From positions 1-40,381 of the forward strand of contig CAZMPO010000017.1 in NCBI GenBank assembly GCA_964568425.1: a DNA stretch of 40,381 bases, given 5' to 3'. Below, piece after piece: positions 1 to 7,660 of this stretch. The translations under genes were made by a program, and so were the position numbers. Positions within the stretch are counted from its first letter, which is position 1. The number at the start of each line of letters is the position of its first letter. The stretch is from CAKSQF01 sp964568425 (lineage in GTDB: Bacteria; Bacillota; Clostridia; Oscillospirales; CAG-272). The notes beneath the pieces were generated by a model, which saw only the letters and a program-made list of their open reading frames with translations, did no database searches and had not been told where the DNA came from.

Positions 1-1
1 T

Positions 2-181
2 TTGACTGATTGCGAAACCATCTCCGCATTTGCAAATAGCCACAACGCAAGCCTGGCCGTTATGGAAAACGGTGAGCACTGGTTTCACACAGCGGAGCAA
101 ATGAAATTTATAGATGCGTGGCTGATGCACTCCGAAAACTCAGAAGAGAAACAAGAAGATAAACCTTCTGAGAAAGTATGA
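2..181 (+). CDS. C-terminal fragment of a probable alpha/beta hydrolase
   Basis: An open frame enters from the left edge and runs 59 codons to a TGA at 179-181; the start lies outside the window. The stretch NGEHWFHTAEQMKFIDAWL resembles the end of small alpha/beta-hydrolase proteins, where the catalytic His lies in a G-x-H-x-F/W context followed by a final helix. The last ~15 residues are charged and low in complexity (SEEKQEDKPSEK). The family call rests on this short motif only. It reads in the same direction as the ABC genes that follow 48 bp later, so it may share their transcript. An unrelated protein with a similar tail cannot be excluded. Confidence 0.5.
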   Translation: MTDCETISAFANSHNASLAVMENGEHWFHTAEQMKFIDAWLMHSENSEEKQEDKPSEKV

Positions 182-229
182 AAAGAATTATACAACCGTG
201 ACAAGGCGCACGGTATGAAGGAGAAATTT

Positions 230-1153
230 ATGGAAACGATAATTACAGCTGATAATTTATCAAAAACCTACCCCGGCGGGACGAAAGCGGTGGACAGCAT
301 CAACTTTTCACTGAATCGAGGCGAGATTTTCGGTTTCCTCGGTCCCAACGGTGCCGGAAAGACTACCACAGTCAAACTATTGTGCGGTATGCTGACACCA
401 ACGAGCGGCAAAAGCCGCGTGCTTGGCATCGACCCGTCGAAGTCCCCCGAAGCACTCCATCAAAAAACAGGCGTTGTCACCGAGCACGCTCAGATGTATG
501 ACCATCTGTCGGGCATGGAAAATCTTATGTTTTACGGCGCACTGTTCGGCATGAATCGGACAGATTGCGCAAAGCGAGCACAGGAGCTGCTTGGGCGGTT
601 GGATCTGACCGAGTCACAGGATCAAAAGCTGTCCGCGTATTCCACAGGTATGCGCCAACGACTTTCTCTTGCCAGAGCCTTGATGCACAGTCCCGAGATC
701 CTGTTTTTGGATGAACCGACATCGGGACTTGACCCGGAAAGTGCTCAGAATGTGAACGCTCTCATCGGGGAACTCGCCGCTGATGGAACGACGGTGTTCC
801 TGTGTACCCATCAGCTTCGATATGCACAGGAAATTTGCTCGACATATGGATTGATGAATCAAGGCTGTTTGTTCGCCGGTGGAACATTCGAGCAGCTTCG
901 CGCCATGATTTCCGGCAAGATAACGCTTCGCGTGAAAGCGAGCCGAGTGCCGGACGATATAGCATACATAAAGACCTGCGCGGACTATTATGAGATTTCA
1001 GTAAATACTGAGGACGAAATCCCACGAATCGTAAAGCGTATCGTAGATGCAGGCGGCGATGTTTTTCAAGTATTGCAGGAGAAACTGTCACTCGAGCGCG
1101 TTTATTTTACGCTGATCGAACGCGATCACAGAAAGGAGGGCGAAAACATATGA
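230..1153 (+). CDS. ABC-2 type transporter ATP-binding protein
   Basis: Cytoplasmic ATPase subunit (307 aa) of an ABC exporter that would energise the membrane protein encoded next. Walker A GPNGAGKT is at residues 38-45, signature YSTGMRQR at 137-144, Walker B ILFLDEP at 157-163 and the H-loop His at 194; a ~90-residue C-terminal extension follows, as in many ABC-2 ATPases. I start at the ATG at 230 because AAGGAG at 218-223 sits 6 nt before it; an in-frame ATG at 215 overlaps that site and is less likely. The stop overlaps the permease start (ATGA). The substrate is not predictable; lipids, peptides or drugs are typical for the family. Confidence 0.9.
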   Translation: METIITADNLSKTYPGGTKAVDSINFSLNRGEIFGFLGPNGAGKTTTVKLLCGMLTPTSGKSRVLGIDPSKSPEALHQKTGVVTEHAQMYDHLSGMENLMFYGALFGMNRTDCAKRAQELLGRLDLTESQDQKLSAYSTGMRQRLSLARALMHSPEILFLDEPTSGLDPESAQNVNALIGELAADGTTVFLCTHQLRYAQEICSTYGLMNQGCLFAGGTFEQLRAMISGKITLRVKASRVPDDIAYIKTCADYYEISVNTEDEIPRIVKRIVDAGGDVFQVLQEKLSLERVYFTLIERDHRKEGENI

Positions 1154-1935
1154 ACGCCCAACAACTTGCACTCGTAAAAAAAGACATTCGCAGTGTCACC
1201 GCCAACAAAAGGGTGCTGACTGCCATGCTGGTTGTTCCCATTGCACTGACCATCGTCCTGCCTTCCGTTTTCGTGATCGGATCGATTTTGGCACCGGAGA
1301 CCATTTCCGATTTTCAGGTACTGCTGGATATGCTCCCCGCCACTGTCGAAGGATCCAAGCAGGAGCTCATTTTGGGGCTTTTGCTGAATAAAATCATGCC
1401 GATATTCTTCCTGATGATCCCCATTATGGTGTCATCGGTTATGGCGGCAAGCTCGTTTGTCGGTGAAAAGGAAAAGCGCACACTGGAAACATTGCTGTAT
1501 TCCCCGCTATCTCTGAAGCAACTGTTTCAATCCAAAATACTTGCAGGATTTCTCGTCGGTATTGCAGTTTCTTATCTTGCATTTCTTGCGATGATTTTGA
1601 CGGTGGAGGCAGAAATGCTGATTCTGACAGGCAACATGATCCTGCCGGATGCAAGCTGGCTGATCGTTATGCTGTTGATCGCACCCGCACTTTCGCTCGC
1701 CGCCATCGCCATCACCGTCCGCGGTTCTGCCCGTGCGCAAAGCATGGAGGAGTCGCAACAGCGCGCAGTACTGCTGCTCTTCCCTTTGCTTGCTCTTATC
1801 ATCGGACAGTTTGGCGGTATGCTTCTTATCAATGTGTGGTTACTGCTGGGGCTGGGCGCGATTCTGGTGGTCGTGGACTTACTGCTGATGCGCGGTGCGG
1901 CAGGTAGATTTACCTATGAGCAATTACTGAAATAA
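1150..1935 (+). CDS. ABC-2 type transporter permease
   Basis: Membrane subunit (261 aa) paired with the preceding ATPase; the two overlap by 4 bp (ATGA), which implies coupled translation. About six hydrophobic segments are visible: near residues 24-45, 80-100, 120-145, 165-187, 206-222 and 225-245. The segment between TM2 and TM3 carries the VGEKEKRTLETLLYSPLS sequence, which is typical of ABC-2 permeases. AAAGGAGGG at 1132-1140 is a strong ribosome binding site. Leucine is encoded mostly by CTG, whereas genes such as that at 6318 use CTT/CTC almost exclusively. This hints that the operon has a different history. Confidence 0.85.
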   Translation: MNAQQLALVKKDIRSVTANKRVLTAMLVVPIALTIVLPSVFVIGSILAPETISDFQVLLDMLPATVEGSKQELILGLLLNKIMPIFFLMIPIMVSSVMAASSFVGEKEKRTLETLLYSPLSLKQLFQSKILAGFLVGIAVSYLAFLAMILTVEAEMLILTGNMILPDASWLIVMLLIAPALSLAAIAITVRGSARAQSMEESQQRAVLLLFPLLALIIGQFGGMLLINVWLLLGLGAILVVVDLLLMRGAAGRFTYEQLLK

Positions 1936-1953
1936 GAAAGAAGAAATACGAAA

Positions 1954-2136
1954 ATGAACAACCACATATTACGCAAGCTCATGGCGATTGCAAGCACCGC
2001 CCTTGGTATTGCAGGGCTGATTTTCCTGTGCCTCGCAATTTTCGGATACGAAAAGACTTGGACACTGCCCGCCGCTCTGGGTTGCAACGCTTTGGCACTG
2101 CTGTATTGGAGCTTTTTCGGGTTGAGGAATAAATGA
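1954..2136 (+). CDS. small two-helix membrane protein
   Basis: A 60-aa ORF 18 bp after the permease, in the same direction. Two hydrophobic stretches (about residues 9-30 and 37-54) are separated by a short polar turn; the C-terminus is basic (LRNK). I do not recognise a family. A purine-rich AAGAAAGAAGAAA lies ahead of the ATG but is a weak ribosome binding site. Its position suggests an accessory of the ABC transporter. It is followed by a bidirectional terminator. Confidence 0.6.
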   Translation: MNNHILRKLMAIASTALGIAGLIFLCLAIFGYEKTWTLPAALGCNALALLYWSFFGLRNK

Positions 2137-2203
2137 GATGAAGCCTGACCGAAGAATTCGGATGTCCGGTTCGGGAATTTGAATCGAAGCAAATACTGAA
2201 TAC

Positions 2204-2241
2204 AAAAATCACTGACAGTGCTTTGACCGTCAGTGATTTTT
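2204..2241. terminator. bidirectional terminator between the ABC operon and scfB
   Basis: Perfect 13-bp inverted repeat: AAAAATCACTGAC at 2204-2216 pairs with GTCAGTGATTTTT at 2229-2241, loop 12 nt. The A/T ends give a U-run on either strand. It lies 2 bp past the scfB stop (minus) and 67 bp past the 60-aa ORF (plus), so it serves both converging units. Confidence 0.85.
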
Positions 2242-2243
2242 TG

Positions 2244-3629
2244 TTATTCGTCTGATTTTGACAGATCTTCATCGACATTCATCATAATTGCGCATTCAAT
2301 ACGTTTTTTGAAAAGTTTACAGCCATATTCGTAGACGCCGTCGATCGAACCGGTTGCGTGATATGCGTTTGCAGCGCAACCTCCCGAACAGAAAAGACGC
2401 GCCCAACAATCTTTGCATTCTTCTCTTGAATATGCGTTACATTCACCGAATTTTTCGCGAAGGTCGTTATTTGTCACGCCGCCAAAAACATCACCGAGTT
2501 TATATTTCGGATCGCCGACGAACTGATGGCAGGGATAAAGCTCGCCTGTCGGCGTAACAGCCATATATTCTGTTCCCGAGCCGCAGCCTGTGATCCTTTT
2601 ATATATACACGGTCCGGATTTCAGATCGATCATGTAGTGATAAAAGGTAATGGGTCTTCCCTCTCTGCGACGTCTGATCATATCTTTTGCAAGGATCTCG
2701 TACTGCTCCATGAGCTTCGGAAGATCATCGTCCGTGAGTGCATATTCGTCTGTCGGCTTACAAACGACCGGCTCCATTGAAAGCTCGGTAAAACCGAGAT
2801 CAGCCATATGGAAGATATCGTTTGTGAAATCAACATTATGGTGAGTAAATGTGCCGCGCATATAATAGCCCTTACCGCCGCGACGCGCCACAAGCTCCTT
2901 AAATTTGGGAACTACAATATCATACGATCCTTTACCGCTTGGTGTTACCCTCGATCTGTCATGTACCTCGGGTCTGCCATCAAGAGACAAAACAACATTA
3001 TGACATTCACGATTGCAAAAATCGATAACATCATCATCGATAAGCATTCCGTTTGTTGTTAGAGTAAACCGGAAATTCTTTCCTTTTTCTTTTTCGATCG
3101 ATCTTGCGTATGCGACAAGCTCTTTGACGACATCAAAATTCATGAGCGGTTCGCCGCCGAAGAAATCAACCTCAAGATTTCTGCGGTCGCCCGAGTTTGC
3201 GACAAGGAAATCGAGTGCCTGTTTGCCGACCTCATATGACATGAGCGAGCTTTGTCCGTGGTATTTGCCCTGAGCGGCAAAGCAGTACTCACAGTTCAAA
3301 TTACATGTATGAGCGACATGCAGGCAAAGTGCTTTTACGACACTGTCGCGTTTTTTCAGATTGAAGGTCCGTCCCTCGTAAATATCTTTCGAAAAGAGTT
3401 TACCGTTTGTGATCAGCTCGGTTATATCGGCAAAGAGATCGTCAATATCTTCTCTTGTGACATCCTCGCGATCAGAATATTTTTTTAGCAGAATATCGGC
3501 AATTTCGTCTTGTGTGTGATCTTCCCAAAGCTCTATCGCATCATATGCAACATCATCAACGCTGTGGACCGAGCCGCTTGCGACATCGATAACGATATTA
3601 TAGCCGTTAAGCTTATACTGATGTACCAT
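2244..3629 (-). CDS. scfB: SCIFF peptide maturase, radical SAM/SPASM thioether-forming enzyme
   Basis: 461-aa enzyme that installs Cys-to-alpha-carbon-type thioether links in the SCIFF precursor encoded just upstream. The radical-SAM cluster motif C-x3-C-x2-C is at C109, C113 and C116 (TCNLNCEYC), preceded by an N-terminal peptide-binding region. The C-terminal third has the Cys-rich SPASM domain (for example CGSGTEYMAVTPTGELYPC and CKDCWARLFCSGGC) that holds auxiliary Fe-S clusters. The frame is open to 3683, but the ATG at 3629 fits the family N-terminus (MVHQYKLNGYNIVID) and has AAAGGA upstream. The upstream ATG lies inside a terminator-like hairpin. It is separated from scfA by 78 bp. Family assignment is secure; the exact crosslinks are inferred from relatives. 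Confidence 0.95.
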   Translation of the reverse strand: MVHQYKLNGYNIVIDVASGSVHSVDDVAYDAIELWEDHTQDEIADILLKKYSDREDVTREDIDDLFADITELITNGKLFSKDIYEGRTFNLKKRDSVVKALCLHVAHTCNLNCEYCFAAQGKYHGQSSLMSYEVGKQALDFLVANSGDRRNLEVDFFGGEPLMNFDVVKELVAYARSIEKEKGKNFRFTLTTNGMLIDDDVIDFCNRECHNVVLSLDGRPEVHDRSRVTPSGKGSYDIVVPKFKELVARRGGKGYYMRGTFTHHNVDFTNDIFHMADLGFTELSMEPVVCKPTDEYALTDDDLPKLMEQYEILAKDMIRRRREGRPITFYHYMIDLKSGPCIYKRITGCGSGTEYMAVTPTGELYPCHQFVGDPKYKLGDVFGGVTNNDLREKFGECNAYSREECKDCWARLFCSGGCAANAYHATGSIDGVYEYGCKLFKKRIECAIMMNVDEDLSKSDE

Positions 3630-3658
3630 TTGGATAATCCTTTCGTTTACATACATGA

Positions 3659-3692
3659 AAATGCCGTTTGCCGACTGCGGCAAACGGCATTT
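3659..3692 (-). terminator. intercistronic hairpin between scfA and scfB (partial terminator)
   Basis: Perfect 15-bp inverted repeat: AAATGCCGTTTGCCG (3659-3673) and its complement at 3678-3692, loop 4 nt. On the minus transcript it follows the scfA stop and is trailed only by TTTTCATG, a poor U-run. It therefore probably stabilises the scfA mRNA and lowers scfB expression rather than ending transcription fully. Confidence 0.75.
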
Positions 3693-3707
3693 CGTATATT
3701 GGAAAAA

Positions 3708-3854
3708 TTACTTATTGTTGTTCTCGCACTTCTGATTTGCGACGCCGCAAGAAGTCTTGCATGCGGACTGGCAGGAGGTCTGGCACTCGCCGCAACCGCC
3801 GGTCTTTACGCTCTTGTTCAGATCACGTGTTTCAACAGTCTTGATTCTTTTCAT
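3708..3854 (-). CDS. scfA: SCIFF ranthipeptide precursor (six cysteines in forty-five residues)
   Basis: A 48-aa peptide beginning MKRIKTVETRDLNKSVKTGG. The second half holds the conserved SCIFF core GGCGECQTSCQSACKTSC followed by VANQKC, giving cysteines at 21, 24, 28, 32, 36 and 43. It is the ribosomal substrate of the downstream radical-SAM maturase: residues 1-20 act as leader and the Cys-rich core receives thioether bridges. AAAGGAG lies 8 nt before the ATG. A consensus sigma-A promoter is placed 35 bp upstream. The family is near-universal in Clostridia; its biological role is not settled. Confidence 0.95.
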   Translation of the reverse strand: MKRIKTVETRDLNKSVKTGGCGECQTSCQSACKTSCGVANQKCENNNK

Positions 3855-3888
3855 TTTCGAAATCTCCTTTGGAATTACATACTGTGTT

Positions 3889-3917
3889 ATTATATCACAC
3901 TTTTTTCATTTTGTCAA
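3889..3917 (-). promoter_or_regulatory. sigma-A promoter of scfA
   Basis: On the minus strand, TTGACA (3912-3917), 17-bp spacer, TATAAT (3889-3894), with a TG extension before the -10 box. The -35 box lies inside the last codons of the upstream decarboxylase gene, so scfA can be expressed independently of it. Confidence 0.85.
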
Positions 3918-5319
3918 CTGCTTTTTGATCTTTTGCGACAAACATTTCAGGAAATTTTTGTTTTGCGGCATAAACATGCAGGTTATGAGCAATAAGATGT
4001 GATATTTTATCCGCAATCTCTGCCGTCATGACCTCACCGGGAGTTATAAGCGGTGCTCCAGGCGGATATGCGTACACATAATCAAGCGAAAGTCTGCCGA
4101 CGGCGTCATGAAAATCGACATACTCACCTTCAAGCCTTGCGGCATGGCAAGGTGAGCAAAGGCGATGCTGAAAAACGACATTATTAAAGGTTGGGTCGTC
4201 GCTCGAGTTGTCCGATTTTATCTTATCATCTATCTCATAAAGTGCTCTCGAAAGAGCGGCAAGATCATGATCATCATCGGCAACGGTCGACATCGCAAGC
4301 ACATAGGTCGGCATGACCATCTCGGGCTCGATGTTGTGATCGTCACGAAGCATTCGCGCAAGTTGTGTACCGTCAATATTCGTTCCCTTGCAGGATATAA
4401 CGATTTTTCCTTTATCGTGATGCTCTTTTTCGAGCAAACGAAGCTTTTCAAGATTTCGACAGTCCGCGTAAAACTTGTCAAGCCTTTTCGAATACTCGTC
4501 AAACATTTCATTGCCATCGGATTCCAACAGATCGACGCATCGATCGATCGAAGCGAGCAGAACGTATGACGGGCTCGAGGTCTCAAAAACGGACACATTC
4601 GAGGCAACGATCGCGGCATCGACCGACTCGGACAGCAGTAAGGCTGCGGTCTGGGTCATGGACGGAAGGGTCTTATGCAGTGATATCACCGTAATATCCG
4701 CATATCCCGCCGCTGAACCGATAAAAAAAGGCGAAAGACCAAGGTGCGCGCCGTGAGCCTGATCTACAAGGAGTTTTGCGCCGTGCGAGTGCACAATCTT
4801 TGATATGTGCGGTATGTCGGCGATCATTCCCTCATATGTCGGCGATGTAATAACAACGAGGGTAGCGTGAGGAGCCTCATCAAGAGCTTTTGCAACTTCA
4901 TCGGGTGACGGGGGCAAGGGGAGGTCAAATTCAAGATCTGAGTTTGTTTTGATATAATGCGGCTCAAGTCCGCAAAGCTCTACTGCGTTATGGACAGATT
5001 TATGACAGCGGCGATCAAGGATCACCGTATCGCCAAAGCTTGCAAGCGATCGAATACCCGAAAGTATTCCGCCCGTCGAGCCGCACACAAGTGGAACCGC
5101 ACGGGTGACATTCCAAAGCCTTGACATTCTGTCCTCAAGCGACAAAAGCATCCCCGAAGGATCGTGAAGATCGTCAAAGCCGTCTATTTCGGTTATATCC
5201 ACCGAGTATGGCAAAATTCCCGCAAATCTCTCTTTGCGCTTGTGCCCGGGCATATGAAACGGTATCCTGCCGTCTTCGGCATTATCGCAGAGGGCGTCGT
5301 AAAGTGATCTGTCTTTCAT
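3895..5319 (-). CDS. PLP-dependent Orn/Lys/Arg decarboxylase family protein
   Basis: 474-aa aspartate-aminotransferase-fold PLP enzyme of the short Firmicutes Orn/Lys/Arg decarboxylase family (SpeA/YaaO type). Seen: FHMPGHKR near residue 22, GSTGGILSGIRSL in the cofactor pocket, HKSVHNA, and the PLP lysine K216 in SLHKTLPSMTQ. The C-terminal domain has EPEMVMPTYVLAMST and YAYPPGAPLITPGE. The reaction would be decarboxylation of a basic amino acid, feeding polyamine synthesis or acid tolerance; the substrate cannot be chosen from sequence. Its ATG overlaps the stop of the upstream isomerase-like gene by 4 bp (ATGA). No terminator separates it from scfA. Confidence 0.85.
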   Translation of the reverse strand: MKDRSLYDALCDNAEDGRIPFHMPGHKRKERFAGILPYSVDITEIDGFDDLHDPSGMLLSLEDRMSRLWNVTRAVPLVCGSTGGILSGIRSLASFGDTVILDRRCHKSVHNAVELCGLEPHYIKTNSDLEFDLPLPPSPDEVAKALDEAPHATLVVITSPTYEGMIADIPHISKIVHSHGAKLLVDQAHGAHLGLSPFFIGSAAGYADITVISLHKTLPSMTQTAALLLSESVDAAIVASNVSVFETSSPSYVLLASIDRCVDLLESDGNEMFDEYSKRLDKFYADCRNLEKLRLLEKEHHDKGKIVISCKGTNIDGTQLARMLRDDHNIEPEMVMPTYVLAMSTVADDDHDLAALSRALYEIDDKIKSDNSSDDPTFNNVVFQHRLCSPCHAARLEGEYVDFHDAVGRLSLDYVYAYPPGAPLITPGEVMTAEIADKISHLIAHNLHVYAAKQKFPEMFVAKDQKAVDKMKKV

Positions 5320-6074
5320 TTCAGACCAAGCGAGCGAAGATAATCATGCGATCTCTTGAGGCATTCGAACGGATCTTCATCGTAGCAAAGATCTTGCTCA
5401 ACGAAAATGTATTTTGTTCCCGAATCCTCAAAAAGGGGCAGAAGCTTTTCAAAATTGATATTGCCATCGCCGACAGGTGCCATTCTGACCTCGTGACCGC
5501 AGACCTTCATATCTTTGAAATGGACGCAGGGGATCCTTCCCTTAAGTGCCTTTACATAATCCGCAATATCCGCTCCGCCGTACTGAACCCAATAGGTGTC
5601 AAGCGTTACGCCAAGTTCGCTTGGAGTCGTGCGTTCGACAAGCTCAAGAAGTCGCGTGAGACCGTTTTCGTTTTTGATAAACTCGGTAAAGTGATTGTGG
5701 TACATGAACAGGCATCCCGCATCCGAGAGGGTCGGTGCGATCTTTTTGGCAGTGCTGACGACTCTGTCGAGATCGGACACTTCACAAAGTCCGTTGTATC
5801 CGCCGATGCCGATATATTTGCAGGCAAAGATCTCGTGGTCCGAAACGACATTTTCGGGATCTGCTGTCAATTTATCAAAGGAAATGTGTGTCAGGTCGCA
5901 GGTCAGACCGTTTTTCTTAAGCTCGGTCGCAAGCCACTCGGGTGAGTAAGGACATGTCCCCGATACTTGAACCGAGGTGTATCCGATATCCGATACTTTT
6001 GCAAGCGTTTGGGAAAAAGATTGTTCATCTTTACAGTAATCGCGAAGAGTATAGAGCTGTGCTCCGATCAACAT
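5316..6074 (-). CDS. sugar phosphate isomerase/epimerase (xylose isomerase-like TIM barrel)
   Basis: 252-aa protein with the features of the AP-endonuclease-2/IolE-type TIM barrel: MLIGAQLYTLRDY at the N-terminus, then metal-site segments YHNHFTEF, LDTYWVQYGGADI, VHFKDM and VEQD near the end. Such enzymes isomerise or epimerise ketoses or dehydrate inosose using a divalent metal; the substrate is unknown. I start at the ATG at 6074 because GGAGG lies 8 nt upstream; an ORF start at 6146 would fall inside the promoter. It is first gene of a two-gene unit with the decarboxylase. No functional link between the two is evident. Confidence 0.8.
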   Translation of the reverse strand: MLIGAQLYTLRDYCKDEQSFSQTLAKVSDIGYTSVQVSGTCPYSPEWLATELKKNGLTCDLTHISFDKLTADPENVVSDHEIFACKYIGIGGYNGLCEVSDLDRVVSTAKKIAPTLSDAGCLFMYHNHFTEFIKNENGLTRLLELVERTTPSELGVTLDTYWVQYGGADIADYVKALKGRIPCVHFKDMKVCGHEVRMAPVGDGNINFEKLLPLFEDSGTKYIFVEQDLCYDEDPFECLKRSHDYLRSLGLK

Positions 6075-6136
6075 AACAATTGCCTCCGAAAGGGTAAATA
6101 TCTTATCGAATGGTAAAAAACCGTTCGTCTGCTCTA

Positions 6137-6165
6137 ATTTTAGCACACCATTTTGAAAATTGCAA
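6137..6165 (-). promoter_or_regulatory. sigma-A promoter of the isomerase/decarboxylase unit
   Basis: Minus strand: TTGCAA (6160-6165), 17-bp spacer, TAAAAT (6137-6142) with TG extension. About 60 nt of leader would precede the ATG at 6074. Confidence 0.65.
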
Positions 6166-6206
6166 TAGTTTTTTTGAAAAAGCGGAAATTTTTTTCAAAA
6201 AACTAT
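6165..6206. repeat. A/T-rich inverted repeat between divergent promoters
   Basis: ATAGTTTTTTTGAAAAA (6165-6181) pairs with TTTTTCAAAAAACTAT (6191-6206), with one bulged T and a 9-nt loop. It fits exactly between the -35 box of the minus-strand promoter (6160-6165) and the -35 region of the plus-strand promoter near 6206-6211. It may act as UP-like A/T tracts for both or as a shared operator. Confidence 0.6.
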
Positions 6207-6225
6207 GGTATTTTATCGAGATTTA

Positions 6226-6234
6226 TGCTATAAT
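6226..6234 (+). promoter_or_regulatory. extended -10 promoter of the hisJ-lrp-aminotransferase unit
   Basis: TGCTATAAT at 6226-6234 is a perfect extended -10 element; the matching -35 (TGGTAT, 6206-6211) is poor. It lies 83 nt before the first ATG. Confidence 0.6.
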
Positions 6235-6317
6235 TAAATCTGATTAGACGGATACATTTCATTGGTCAGAATATATCTTTCAAAAGCACAATCAAATTTG
6301 AAAGGAACAGGCAAAAG

Positions 6318-7133
6318 ATGATCACATTTGACGCACACACACACTCGGGCAACTCGTATGATGCCGACCACAGCACACGCATAAAGGACATGTGCGAGTC
6401 GGCGATATCCAAGGGGCTTACGCACATAGCGATAACCGACCATTTCGATGTTAACGCAATTCCCGACGGATACAACATGCCCTACGATCCCGAAACGATA
6501 TACAAGGAATTTAACGAGGCAAAAGAGATATACGGTGACAGGATAGTAATGACCTTCGGAGTTGAGCTCGGACAGTATTATCAGTATCCACACCTTGCAA
6601 AGGAAAATCTTGAGAAATACCCCTACCAAACGATACTCGGTTCGATACACAGTCTGCGCGGAAAACCCGATTTTGCTTTTCAAAACATGCACGAAAAGGA
6701 CGAGGGAGAGTTCAAGCAGGATTGGCTGACATATCTTGAAGAGGAGTGCGAACTTCTTGATCTCGGCGGATTCGATGTCTTAACGCACCTTACATATCCG
6801 CTTCGCTACATGAACCGTATCGGACGCAGATTTGACATGTCGTATGACCATGATCACGTTAAAACAGTTCTTAAAAAAGTGATCGACAAAGATGTGATAC
6901 TCGAGGTCAACTCATCCGGGTACAGGCAGGGGGTCGGAAGTCCGCTTCCCGACATGCGCATTATCAAGATGTACAAGGAGCTTGGCGGAAAGCTTATCTC
7001 GATCGGCTCCGACGCACACAAGGCTACAGACATCGGTTCGGATTTTGACAAAACAGCAGAGCTTTTGAAAGAATGCGGATTTGACACGATATGCTTCCCT
7101 TACGAAAGAGAACGCATATTTGAAAAGATCTAA
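6318..7133 (+). CDS. hisJ: PHP-family histidinol-phosphatase
   Basis: 271-aa PHP-superfamily phosphoesterase. Metal-binding residues are visible: FDAHTHS (H7, H9), AITDHFD (D41, H42), a central GSIHSLRG and a C-terminal GSDAHKATD. The length and ILEVNSSGYRQG stretch match the HisJ/HisK type that dephosphorylates L-histidinol phosphate in Firmicutes histidine biosynthesis. No other his gene is present here, so a different phosphoester substrate is possible. GAAAGGAA precedes the ATG. First gene of a unit of four plus-strand genes. Confidence 0.8.
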   Translation: MITFDAHTHSGNSYDADHSTRIKDMCESAISKGLTHIAITDHFDVNAIPDGYNMPYDPETIYKEFNEAKEIYGDRIVMTFGVELGQYYQYPHLAKENLEKYPYQTILGSIHSLRGKPDFAFQNMHEKDEGEFKQDWLTYLEEECELLDLGGFDVLTHLTYPLRYMNRIGRRFDMSYDHDHVKTVLKKVIDKDVILEVNSSGYRQGVGSPLPDMRIIKMYKELGGKLISIGSDAHKATDIGSDFDKTAELLKECGFDTICFPYERERIFEKI

Positions 7134-7159
7134 TAAACGAATTTGAGGGGGAAACAAAA

Positions 7160-7639
7160 ATGAATCAGATACTTAAAATGCTTGAGGATGACGCGCGTCT
7201 GACACCTGCGCAGATCGCAGTAATGACCGAGCGCGATGAGGGCGACATAAAGCGTGCTATTGCAGAATATGAAAAAGACGGCGTTATCGTCGGATATCAA
7301 GCCCTCATAGACTGGGACAGGACAGACCGCGAATTTGTGAGTGCGGTGATCGAACTCAAGGTACAGCCCGAGATGGAGCACGGTTTTGATTCGGTTGCCG
7401 AAAAGATCTATCGCTATTCGGAGGTACAGTCGCTTATGCTCATGTCGGGCGGTTACGACCTTCAGGTGATAATCGAGGGCAAAACACTCAGAGAGGTCGC
7501 GCATTTTGTTGCGTCCAAGCTCTCGACCATCGACGGCGTAATATCGACCGCAACGCACTTTGTTCTAAAGAAATACAAAGATCACGGCGTAATATACGAA
7601 GCTCCCGAGGTAGACGAGCGAAACAATCTGCTGATATGA
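7160..7639 (+). CDS. Lrp/AsnC family transcriptional regulator
   Basis: 159-aa regulator with an N-terminal winged HTH (about residues 1-50; MLEDDARLTPAQIAVMTERDEGDIKRAI) and a C-terminal RAM/ligand-binding domain (about 65-140; VQSLMLMSGGYDLQVIIEG). These proteins form octamers and respond to amino acids. AGGGGG lies ahead of the ATG. The gene ends 21 bp before the aminotransferase gene, a pairing common in Clostridia, so it probably controls that gene in response to its amino-acid substrate or product. Confidence 0.9.
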   Translation: MNQILKMLEDDARLTPAQIAVMTERDEGDIKRAIAEYEKDGVIVGYQALIDWDRTDREFVSAVIELKVQPEMEHGFDSVAEKIYRYSEVQSLMLMSGGYDLQVIIEGKTLREVAHFVASKLSTIDGVISTATHFVLKKYKDHGVIYEAPEVDERNNLLI

Positions 7640-7660
7640 AGGGCAAACACGGAATACATT

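Noticed and set aside
3630..3683. N-terminal extension of scfB starting at 3683
   Set aside because: The extra 18 codons run through a terminator-like hairpin. The ATG at 3629 has a ribosome binding site and matches the family N-terminus.
4165..4569. Open frame of 134 codons on the plus strand
   Set aside because: Antisense to the decarboxylase gene, no ribosome binding site and no recognisable motif.
5121..5945. Open frame of 274 codons on the plus strand
   Set aside because: It spans the junction of two well-supported minus-strand genes and is a codon-bias shadow.
6075..6146. Longer N-terminus of the isomerase-like gene
   Set aside because: It would place coding sequence over the promoter at 6137-6165; GGAGG supports the start at 6074.
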